Positions 1 through 5,847 of a stretch of 16,531 nt of DNA are shown in pieces. The stretch lies in the NCBI GenBank assembly GCA_002393865.1, contig DGUD01000186.1, positions 1 to 16,531 on the forward strand, read 5' to 3'. Position 1 is the first letter of the stretch. Each line of letters starts with the position of its first letter. Under the pieces are notes generated by a model, which saw only the letters and a list, made by a program, of their open reading frames with translations, did no database searches and was not told the origin of the DNA. This stretch comes from Treponema sp. UBA4319. GTDB taxonomy: Bacteria > Spirochaetota > Spirochaetia > Treponematales > Treponemataceae. Position numbers and translations under genes: made by a program.

Positions 1-24
1 TCAAAAGCGTGGCGGGCAGGCCGC

Positions 25-726
25 TCAGCGCGTCACCGCATCCAGCGCAATCTTCATCATCGTGGTGAATGTCGTCTGGCGCTCTTCCGCGCTCGTCTGC
101 CCGCCGAGCAGGATGTGGTCGCTCACGGTAAGCACGGCGAGCGCCCTGCGGCGGAATTTCGCGGCGAGCGTATACAGCTCCGCGGCCTCCATCTCTATGC
201 CCAGCGCGCCGTACTGCGCCCAGAGCTTCCAGTTGGCCTTGTCGTCGTAGAACATGTCGCTGGAGACGCAGAGCCCAACCTTGGGCTCCACGCCGAGCGA
301 GCGGGCGGCCTCATGGGCGTTCTGCAGCAGGCCGAAGTCCGCGACAGGGGCAAAATGCATGCCGCCGAAGCGCATGGTGTTCAGCCCGGAATCCGAGCAG
401 GCGCCTTCCGCAAGGATGACGTCCCGCAGCGCGATGTCCGGCTGCACGGCGCCGCAGGTGCCCACGCGCACAGCCTTCTGCACGTTGTAGAACTGGAAAA
501 GCTCCGTCACATAGATGGAGAGCGACGGCTGCCCCATCCCCGTACCCTGCACGGAGACGCGACTGCCCTTGTACGTGCCCGTAAAGCCGTACATGCCGCG
601 GACCTCGTTATAGCACACGGCATCCTCAAGGAAATGCTCGGCGATGAATTTTGCGCGCAGCGGATCCCCTGGGAGCAGCACTGCGTCGGCGATTGCACCT
701 TCCGGTGCGTTGATATGCGTACTCAT
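25..726 (-). CDS. deoD: Purine nucleoside phosphorylase DeoD-type
   Basis: Cytosolic enzyme of purine salvage that cleaves purine (deoxy)nucleosides with phosphate to free base and (deoxy)ribose-1-phosphate. At 233 residues it is close to the usual length of the hexameric bacterial family. Family landmarks are visible: His4 in the MSTHIN start, the phosphate-binding LLPGDPLRA (Gly20, Arg24), Arg43, VRVGTCGA with Arg87, the ribose-binding IEMEAAE (about 177-183), and TVSDH with catalytic Asp203. I chose the ATG at 726 because it aligns with the family N-terminus. The frame stays open upstream to a TTG at 777, but that would add 17 unconserved residues. No Shine-Dalgarno lies before 726. A promoter sits directly upstream, so the mRNA may be leaderless. 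The gene is divergent from the SPFH operon and no operon partner is visible in the window. The function is secure. Confidence 0.95.
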   Translation of the reverse strand: MSTHINAPEGAIADAVLLPGDPLRAKFIAEHFLEDAVCYNEVRGMYGFTGTYKGSRVSVQGTGMGQPSLSIYVTELFQFYNVQKAVRVGTCGAVQPDIALRDVILAEGACSDSGLNTMRFGGMHFAPVADFGLLQNAHEAARSLGVEPKVGLCVSSDMFYDDKANWKLWAQYGALGIEMEAAELYTLAAKFRRRALAVLTVSDHILLGGQTSAEERQTTFTTMMKIALDAVTR

Positions 727-732
727 ACAAAA

Positions 733-761
733 AGTATAGCAGAGAAATCGCGGGAAGTCCA
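733..761 (-). promoter_or_regulatory. deoD promoter, apparently leaderless
   Basis: On the minus strand, TGGACT (756-761), a 17-bp spacer and TATACT (733-738) form a sigma70-type promoter. The -10 box ends 6 nt before the deoD ATG at 726, so transcription would start at or within a base or two of the start codon. No ribosome-binding site fits in between. Confidence 0.6.
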
Positions 762-785
762 TGCGGGAACGCATCAAATCAACGC

Positions 786-807
786 ACCCCGCAGCAAACT
801 ACGGGGT
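786..807. repeat. REP-like short palindrome
   Basis: ACCCCG (786-791) pairs with CGGGGT (802-807), followed inward by one mismatch and an AG/CT pair around a CAAA loop. It lies just upstream of the deoD -35 box. Palindromes of this CCCCGCAG...CGGGG type are scattered as intergenic repeats in many genomes, often as REP elements or IS200/IS605-related hairpins. Only one copy is visible here, so its repeat status is inferred from general knowledge. Confidence 0.4.
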
Positions 808-1076
808 ATGAAGCCTTTAGAGAAGAGAATCCACTTGTATAAAAACATCTGTATGCAAAGCAACGGGGGGTCACTGCATCCGCAGCTCACGTTCTTAAAA
901 GGCATTGCAGTCAGGGGCACATCCCCTTATCTCGCCCCAAGGGCGGGGGGATACACCCCTTCCGCGCGAATCAGGACTCCTTCCTGAAAACAACACCTGC
1001 GCTCCCGGAGACATGCTCCGCGCAGCCGCGGAAAATGCAGATTCCCCTTTTTTTTTCTTCAAGACTGCATTATAAT
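808..1076. other. Non-coding region with short hairpins, possible structured RNA
   Basis: No credible gene lies here. The stretch holds several small inverted repeats: ACTGCA (873-878) with TGCAGT (906-911), AGGGG (913-917) with CCCCT (923-927), CGCCC (933-937) with GGGCG (941-945), TCAGGA (971-976) with TCCTGA (982-987), and TCCGCG (1017-1022) with CGCGGA (1027-1032). A weak plus-strand promoter, TTTAGA (816-821), 16 bp, TATAAA (838-843), precedes them, and a strong terminator follows at 1077-1125. Together these would bound an RNA of about 275 nt. A remnant of an IS200/IS605-type element is an alternative. No known RNA family (RNase P, SRP RNA, tmRNA, 6S) was recognised. Confidence 0.35.
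1048..1076 (+). promoter_or_regulatory. Possible promoter with T9 tract and TATAAT
   Basis: A perfect TATAAT (1071-1076) follows a run of nine T (1048-1056) at about the -35 distance; no real -35 hexamer is present. Transcription from here would run straight into the hairpin at 1077-1115, so this could be a short attenuated start for the downstream operon or a chance match. Confidence 0.3.
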
Positions 1077-1125
1077 AGACCTGAGGGGAAAGCTACGGGC
1101 TTTCCTCGCAGGTCTTGCATTTTTT
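1077..1125 (+). terminator. Strong intrinsic terminator or attenuator
   Basis: AGACCTG (1077-1083) pairs with CAGGTCT (1109-1115). After one mismatch the stem continues with nine more pairs, one of them G-T, closing on a TACGG loop (1094-1098). A run of six T (1120-1125) follows a few bases later. There is no plus-strand gene upstream for it to end, so it either ends an unannotated RNA from 780-1076 or attenuates the SPFH operon leader. Confidence 0.65.
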
Positions 1126-1219
1126 CAGGCCGGAGCCCTGCAGAAATGCGTTTTTAAGGCAGCTGATTCGGGAACCGGGCTTTCCGGACAGCTCTGCTAT
1201 CGAGCATGTTTCAAAAGTC

Positions 1220-1250
1220 TTTACTTCTGGAACAGCTTTTATACTATACT
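1220..1250 (+). promoter_or_regulatory. Possible SPFH operon promoter
   Basis: Two overlapping TATACT boxes (1240-1245 and 1245-1250) lie 83 to 93 bp before the first gene of the operon. The nearest -35-like element is TTTACT (1220-1225), with non-ideal spacing of 14 or 19 bp. This is the best sigma70-like site close to the operon, but it is not certain. No ECF-sigma pattern was recognised. Confidence 0.35.
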
Positions 1251-1253
1251 ACA

Positions 1254-1314
1254 GGGAAAGCTTCCGCGACTTTCCCGGAATCCCGGCGTATATGGAGCGC
1301 CGGCAGCATTTTTT
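1254..1314 (+). promoter_or_regulatory. SPFH operon leader with two hairpins
   Basis: GGGAAAG (1254-1260) pairs with CTTTCCC (1270-1276), and CCGGCG (1283-1288) pairs with CGCCGG (1298-1303). Six T follow at 1309-1314, immediately before the AGGAG ribosome-binding site (1317-1321) of the 1333 gene. The second hairpin is terminator-like but is separated from its T run by five bases, so termination would be partial at best. Confidence 0.35.
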
Positions 1315-1332
1315 ACAGGAGCAGCGATTACT

Positions 1333-2631
1333 ATGGGACTTATCAAGGCAGCACTCGGAGCATTGAACGGAACGCTGGCAGACCAGTGGAAGGAATTCTT
1401 CTATTGTGAGGCCATGCCGAAAGACATCATGATGACGAAGGGGCAGAAGCAGCTCTCAAAGCGCTCGTCCAACACAAAGGGCAACGACAACATCATCTCC
1501 AACGGAAGCGGCATCGCGGTCGCCGACGGGCAGTGCATGATTATCGTGGAGCAGGGAAAAATCGTGGAAGTCTGCGCGGAGCCGGGCGAGTTCACCTGGA
1601 ACAGCTCCACGGAGCCGAGCATTTTCACCGGGAATCTGGGCGAAAGCATCATCGAGACATTCAAGGTGGTGGGCAAGCGCTTTACCTACGGCGGCGACCC
1701 CGGCAAAGACCAGCGCATCTACTACATAAACACAAAGGAGCTCATCGACAACAAATTCGGCACGCCGAACCCCATCCCGTTCCGCGTGGTAGACTCCAAA
1801 ATCGGGCTGGACATCGACGTCTCCGTGCGCTGCTCCGGCGTCTATTCCTACAAAATCGCCGACCCGCTGCTCTTTTACACGAATGTCTGCGGCAACGTGA
1901 GCGACAGCTACAGCCGCAACGAGCTGGACAGCCAGCTCAAAACCGAATTCATCAGCGCGCTGCAGCCGGCATTCGGCAGGCTCTCGGAGCTGGAGCTGCG
2001 CCCCAACCAGATTGTCACGCACAACAGCGACCTTGAGTCCGCCATGAACGCGGCGCTTTCCGCAAAATGGGGCGAGCTGCGCGGCCTCAAAGTGGTAAGC
2101 ATCGCGCTCGGCTCGGTCACGCTGCCGGACGCCGACGCGGAGATGATAAAGCAGGCGCAGCGCAACGCCATCATGCGCGACCCCACCATGGCCGCCGCGA
2201 CGCTCGTGGGCGCACAGGCAGACGCGATGAAGACCGCTGCAGGCAACAGCAACGGCGCGATGGCCGGCTTTATGGGCATGGGCATGGCGGCTGGCGCGGG
2301 CGGCATGAACGCCCAGAACCTCTTTGCGATGGGGCAGCAGGCAGCCGCCCAGAACGCTGCGGCGCAAACGCCGAAGCCCGCGCCGGCCGGCAGCTGGACG
2401 TGCTCCTGCGGCACGGCAAACACCGGTAAATTCTGCCAGAACTGCGGGGCAAAGAAGCCGGAAGCAACTGCGCCGGGCACATGGAAATGCGGCGCATGCG
2501 GCACGGTGGCGAGCGGCAAATTCTGCCCCGAATGCGGCGCTCCCCGGCCGGACGACGGCAGCTGGACGTGCTCCTGCGGCACCGTGAACACCGGCAAATT
2601 CTGCCAGAACTGCGGGGCAAAGAGGAGCTGA
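1333..2631 (+). CDS. SPFH-domain protein with C-terminal zinc ribbons (YdjI-type)
   Basis: Stomatin/prohibitin-type protein of the YdjI class (SPFH family with C-terminal Zn ribbon). 432 residues. The SPFH core spans roughly residues 25-285 and is followed by a Met/Ala/Gly/Gln-rich linker (about 285-350). Three short zinc ribbons end the protein: Cys357/359-Cys368/371, Cys386/389-Cys398/401 and Cys413/415-Cys424/427. The first and third are near-identical and use a CxC pair. No transmembrane segment is obvious, so membrane attachment is probably peripheral. In Bacillus subtilis the YdjI homologue links PspA to the membrane in envelope stress together with YdjG and YdjH; that role here is inference. 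The start is supported by AGGAG 11 nt upstream. The next gene begins 3 nt after the stop, and its ribosome-binding site lies inside this reading frame. Confidence 0.85.
   Translation: MGLIKAALGALNGTLADQWKEFFYCEAMPKDIMMTKGQKQLSKRSSNTKGNDNIISNGSGIAVADGQCMIIVEQGKIVEVCAEPGEFTWNSSTEPSIFTGNLGESIIETFKVVGKRFTYGGDPGKDQRIYYINTKELIDNKFGTPNPIPFRVVDSKIGLDIDVSVRCSGVYSYKIADPLLFYTNVCGNVSDSYSRNELDSQLKTEFISALQPAFGRLSELELRPNQIVTHNSDLESAMNAALSAKWGELRGLKVVSIALGSVTLPDADAEMIKQAQRNAIMRDPTMAAATLVGAQADAMKTAAGNSNGAMAGFMGMGMAAGAGGMNAQNLFAMGQQAAAQNAAAQTPKPAPAGSWTCSCGTANTGKFCQNCGAKKPEATAPGTWKCGACGTVASGKFCPECGAPRPDDGSWTCSCGTVNTGKFCQNCGAKRS
2389..2625 (+). repeat. Internal zinc-ribbon duplication
   Basis: Bases 2389-2457 and 2557-2625 are direct copies of 69 bp that differ at only five positions. 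They encode the first and third zinc ribbons of the SPFH protein, each reading SWTCSCGT then NTGKFCQNCGAK. The middle ribbon is more divergent. The near-identity points to recent duplication or ongoing conversion. Confidence 0.85.
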
Positions 2632-2634
2632 CGA

Positions 2635-3720
2635 GTGGCATCCCTACAGGAATACAAGTGCCCGTGCTGCGGAGGCGCCATCAGCTTTGACAGCACGCTG
2701 CAAAAGATGAAATGCCCCTACTGTGACACGGAATTCGACGTGGCATCCTTCCAGGCCTACGACGAATCCCTCGACCAGCAGCAGCCGGACAACATGCAGT
2801 GGCAGACGGACACGCAGAGCCAGCTGAGCGAGGAAGAGACGCAGGGGCTACGCTCCTACGTCTGCGACTCCTGCGGAGGGGAAATCGTCTGCGACGAGAA
2901 CACCGCGGCAACGTCATGCCCCTTCTGCGGCAACCCGGTCGTCATGATGGGGCAGCTTGCCGGCACGCTCAGGCCGGATTACGTGATTCCCTTCAAGCTG
3001 GACAAAGAAGCGGCAAAGCGGGCGCTGTCCGAGCACTACAAGGGCAAGCGTCTGCTTCCCAAGGTCTTCAAGGATCAGAACCACATCGAGGAGATAAAGG
3101 GCATCTACATTCCCTACTGGCTCTTCGACGCGGACGCGGACGCGGACATCAGGTACCGTGCCACAAAAATACGCTCGTGGAGCACCGCAGATTATGACTA
3201 CACCGAGACGAGCTTCTATGCCGTCTCAAGGAGCGGCTCGATAGGCTTTGAGCGCGTCCCGGTCGACGGTGACTCAAAGATTCCCAACGATCTGACGGAA
3301 TCCCTTGAGCCATACGACTATTCCGAGGCAACGGATTTCCGGACTGCATACCTCGCAGGCTACTTTGCGGACAAGTACGACGTGGATGCGGGGCAAAGCG
3401 TCTCGCGCGCGAACGAGCGGATAAAGAGAAGCACGGAGCAGGCTTTCGCGTCCACCGTCACGGGCTATTCCACGGTATCGGCAGAATCCTCAAGCATCCG
3501 CCTGCGGGACGGAAAGGAAAAGTACGCGCTGCTTCCGGCATGGATACTGTGCACAAAATGGAACGGCAAGAACTACCTGTTCGCCATGAACGGGCAGACG
3601 GGAAAGATGGTCGGGGATCTGCCCGTGGACAAGGGCGCCTACGCAAAGTGGCTGTTCGGCCTGACGGCGCTCATCGGCGCGGTGGTATTTGCGGGCAGCT
3701 ATCTGCTGTGGATGCTGTAG
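2635..3720 (+). CDS. Zinc-ribbon membrane protein (YdjG-type)
   Basis: 361 residues. Two CxxC pairs at the N-terminus (Cys9/12 and Cys27/30) form one zinc ribbon; a second ribbon is built from Cys77/80 and Cys95/98. A long soluble domain follows, rich in aromatic and acidic residues (for example IYIPYWLFDADADADI around 160). A single hydrophobic segment at about 339-359 ends the protein, so it is probably tail-anchored with the ribbons in the cytosol. The start is GTG at 2635, supported by GAGGAG (2622-2627) 7 nt upstream, inside the end of the SPFH gene; translation is therefore likely coupled. Organisation and neighbours match the YdjG partner of SPFH protein YdjI. The biochemical function is unknown, and the family call rests on architecture and context. 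Confidence 0.8.
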   Translation: MASLQEYKCPCCGGAISFDSTLQKMKCPYCDTEFDVASFQAYDESLDQQQPDNMQWQTDTQSQLSEEETQGLRSYVCDSCGGEIVCDENTAATSCPFCGNPVVMMGQLAGTLRPDYVIPFKLDKEAAKRALSEHYKGKRLLPKVFKDQNHIEEIKGIYIPYWLFDADADADIRYRATKIRSWSTADYDYTETSFYAVSRSGSIGFERVPVDGDSKIPNDLTESLEPYDYSEATDFRTAYLAGYFADKYDVDAGQSVSRANERIKRSTEQAFASTVTGYSTVSAESSSIRLRDGKEKYALLPAWILCTKWNGKNYLFAMNGQTGKMVGDLPVDKGAYAKWLFGLTALIGAVVFAGSYLLWML

Positions 3721-3731
3721 GAGGGGACTAG

Positions 3732-4520
3732 ATGAAACACAAGCTGCTCACGCGCCTGCTGCCGATGATCCTCGTGCTTGCGGCGGCGCTCCGGACACCC
3801 TTACAGGCGGCTATGCCCCGCCTCGTGGACGACGCAGGGCTGCTCAGCCCGTCAGAAGAAGGGGCGCTGCTGCGCACGCTGGACGAAATCAGCGAACGGC
3901 AGGATATCGACATCGTCATCGTAACCGTGCATGATACCGGCGGCAAAACGCCGGAAGCCTTTGCGGACGATTTCATCGACTACAACGGCTACCGGAAAGA
4001 CAACATAGTCCTCCTGATCAGCATGGCGGAGCGGGACTGGTACATATCGACGACAGGAGAGGGCATACGGGTCGTCACCGATGCCGGGCGCAACTACATC
4101 GCAAAGGCATTCCTGCCCAGCCTGTCGGAAGGCTGGTACGGGCAGGCGTTCAGCATATTCGCGGAAAGCTGCGACCGCTTCATCACGCAGGCGCGGGAAG
4201 GCGCGCCCTACGACGTGGGCAATATGCCGCGCGAGCCTTTCAACACGGGCGCGCATCTGCTGATTGCGCTCGCAGCGGGCTTTGTGCTGTCGCTCATCAT
4301 CACCGGCGGCATGAAGAGAAAGCTCACGTCCGTGCGATTCCAGCAGGGAGCGGAAAGCTACATGCGCAGCGGCAGCATGCAGCTGACGCAAAAGAGCGAC
4401 ACCTTCCTCTATGTCCACGTGGACAAGCATGCGCACCCCAGGCCGACAAACACCGGCGGCTCAAGCACCCATACCTCATCATCCGGCACCGTCCACGGCG
4501 GGGGCGGCGGCAAATTCTAG
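3732..4520 (+). CDS. TPM-domain membrane protein (YdjH/YgcG-like)
   Basis: 262 residues with a signal peptide (about 1-27), an extracytoplasmic TPM domain (about 31-155), one transmembrane helix (about 175-194), and a cytosolic tail that becomes Ser/Thr/Gly-rich and ends in HGGGGGKF. TPM domains occur in YgcG-type bacterial proteins and in the plant photosystem II repair protein TLP18.3/Psb32; some show phosphatase activity, but none is demonstrated here. VVTDAGRNYIA and the TGEGIR segment fit the family. A strong ribosome-binding site, GGAGGGG (3720-3726), sits 5 nt before the ATG and overlaps the stop of the previous gene. As third gene of the SPFH/zinc-ribbon operon it probably serves as the periplasm-facing component of the same membrane complex, which is inference. 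Confidence 0.82.
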   Translation: MKHKLLTRLLPMILVLAAALRTPLQAAMPRLVDDAGLLSPSEEGALLRTLDEISERQDIDIVIVTVHDTGGKTPEAFADDFIDYNGYRKDNIVLLISMAERDWYISTTGEGIRVVTDAGRNYIAKAFLPSLSEGWYGQAFSIFAESCDRFITQAREGAPYDVGNMPREPFNTGAHLLIALAAGFVLSLIITGGMKRKLTSVRFQQGAESYMRSGSMQLTQKSDTFLYVHVDKHAHPRPTNTGGSSTHTSSSGTVHGGGGGKF

Positions 4521-4554
4521 GAGAAGCTGTCCCTTCCCGTCCGGAGAAGCGCCG

Positions 4555-4580
4555 CCCGGCGGACAAGCCCGTCCGCCGGG
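4555..4580. terminator. GC-rich hairpin between convergent genes
   Basis: CCCGGCGGAC (4555-4564) and GTCCGCCGGG (4571-4580) form a perfect 10-bp stem with a 6-nt loop. It lies between the stop at 4520 (plus) and the stop at 4586 (minus). No T run follows on either strand, so it would act as a weak or Rho-independent-like bidirectional block. Confidence 0.55.
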
Positions 4581-4585
4581 ATTCC

Positions 4586-5164
4586 TCACAAGCAGAGCAC
4601 CCCGAAGGCCGCGCCCGCAAGCACGACGAACACGGGGTGGATTTTTTTGAAGCGGAACAGCACCACGACCGCCACAAGATAGAAGGCGACAGACTTCCAG
4701 CGCAGCAGCCCCGCGATGCCCCCGCCCGCCGAGAAGGAGCCGATATCCAGCAGCGCGATGCGGAACACGTTCACCATCGCCACCAGCACCATGCCGCCGG
4801 TAGCAGGCCGCAAGCCGTCAAAGGCATGCTGCACGAGGGGGCGGTTCTGGAAACCGGACAAGAACCTGCTGATGAGCAGGATGATGACGATGGCGGGCAA
4901 TATCTCACCCACGGTGGTCACGATGCCGCCGCCTGGCCCGAACAGCTCGGTGCCGATGTATGTCGCCAGATTGATGCCTATCGGCCCCGGCGTGCTCTCG
5001 CTGATGGCGAGCATGCTGTAGAATTTCTCCATGGAGATGAACGCATACTTTTCCACGAGCACCTGCTGCATGAACGAGGCCGCGACCAGCCCGCCGCCCA
5101 CGGCAAAGAGCCCCACATAAAAAAAGATACCGAAAAGGTGCAGCAGACCAAAGAAACCGCTCAT
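4586..5164 (-). CDS. Chromate transporter family protein, second half-size subunit
   Basis: 192-residue, very hydrophobic membrane protein of the CHR family (chromate ion transporter type). The family signature appears as FYVGLFAVGGG near residues 15-25, and the second conserved motif as SESTPGPIGIN (55-65). It covers one half of the two-domain ChrA proteins. Its ATG overlaps the stop of the preceding gene by 4 bases (ATGA), and AGGGGG (5171-5176) lies 6 nt upstream, so the two halves are made together and probably form a heterodimer. Paired short CHR genes are a known arrangement, so this is not a frameshifted ChrA. The true substrate is uncertain; family members may move anions other than chromate. 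Confidence 0.85.
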   Translation of the reverse strand: MSGFFGLLHLFGIFFYVGLFAVGGGLVAASFMQQVLVEKYAFISMEKFYSMLAISESTPGPIGINLATYIGTELFGPGGGIVTTVGEILPAIVIILLISRFLSGFQNRPLVQHAFDGLRPATGGMVLVAMVNVFRIALLDIGSFSAGGGIAGLLRWKSVAFYLVAVVVLFRFKKIHPVFVVLAGAAFGVLCL

Positions 5165-5745
5165 TGCCTGCCCCCTGCGGATGCCCCGCCTTCAGAAGGG
5201 GGCTTTTTTCCGCCGCCCATGCAGCCGATAGCGATTCCAGCGGCGGCGGAGACAAGGATGACCAGCACCGACGGGACGCTGAAGAAAAAAATAGCGCAGA
5301 ACGAGGCAGCATAAAAAATGATGCCCCACCACTTTTTTATCGATTTCTTTGCGAAGTTGTACACGGCATAGGTGAGCAGAGCCGTCACCGCCACGTTTAT
5401 GCCGCCGAGCGCCTTCTGCACCCACACGATGCTCTCGAAATTCGATATGAATTCGGCGATGATGGTGATGATGATGATTGACGGCGAGACGATGCCCGCG
5501 GTGGCGGCGAGCACCCCCGGAACCCCGCGGAGACGGTAACCGACAAACGTCGATACGTTCACGGCGATAACGCCCGGCGTCACCTGGGACACCGCGTAGT
5601 AGTCCAGCAGGTCTTCGCCGGTCGTCCACTTCTTTTTGTCCGCAAGCTCACGCTCAAGGACGGGAAGCATCGCATAGCCGCCCCCGAACGTGACCGACCC
5701 AATCTTGAAAAACGTCACATATAGTTCCAGCAAAATTTTCAGCAT
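5161..5745 (-). CDS. Chromate transporter family protein, first half-size subunit
   Basis: 194-residue CHR-family membrane protein, partner of the overlapping downstream gene. The signature FKIGSVTFGGGYAMLP (13-28) and SQVTPGVIAVN (53-63) are well conserved. Several hydrophobic helices follow, then a short Gly/Ser/Lys-rich cytosolic tail. The start at 5745 places the signature at the usual distance from the N-terminus. No Shine-Dalgarno precedes it; instead a perfect 15-bp palindrome and a TAGAAT box lie directly upstream. It follows malQ by about 100 bp in the same direction, so read-through from malQ is also possible. Confidence 0.87.
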   Translation of the reverse strand: MLKILLELYVTFFKIGSVTFGGGYAMLPVLERELADKKKWTTGEDLLDYYAVSQVTPGVIAVNVSTFVGYRLRGVPGVLAATAGIVSPSIIIITIIAEFISNFESIVWVQKALGGINVAVTALLTYAVYNFAKKSIKKWWGIIFYAASFCAIFFFSVPSVLVILVSAAAGIAIGCMGGGKKPPSEGGASAGGRQ

Positions 5746-5746
5746 G

Positions 5747-5761
5747 GGACTATTCTAGTCC
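5747..5761. promoter_or_regulatory. Palindrome at the chrA start, possible operator and -10
   Basis: GGACTA (5747-5752), TTC, TAGTCC (5756-5761) is a perfect inverted repeat ending one base from the chrA ATG. On the minus strand it contains TAGAAT (5752-5757), a -10-like box 6 nt from the ATG; the matching -35 (TAGCAA, 17 bp further up) is poor. It could be an operator over a leaderless promoter, or a hairpin masking the start. Confidence 0.4.
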
Positions 5762-5847
5762 ATTTTCAGATTCTTTGCTACCGGGCAGCGGGACAAATCC
5801 GATACCCTGCATGAGATACCGCGCGTGCCGCAGCATCAGGCGGCCCA

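Noticed and set aside
1..24. Possible deoD terminator (GCGG...CCGC then TTTT on the minus strand)
   Set aside because: The stem is only four pairs and the window ends there, so it cannot be supported.
1115..1366. 83-codon open frame in the SPFH leader
   Set aside because: It overlaps hairpins and the SPFH start, has no ribosome-binding site and shows no protein-like pattern.
4586..5745. Chromate transporter broken by a frameshift
   Set aside because: Both halves have full N-terminal signatures, their own starts and an ATGA overlap with a ribosome-binding site; paired half-size CHR genes are a normal arrangement.
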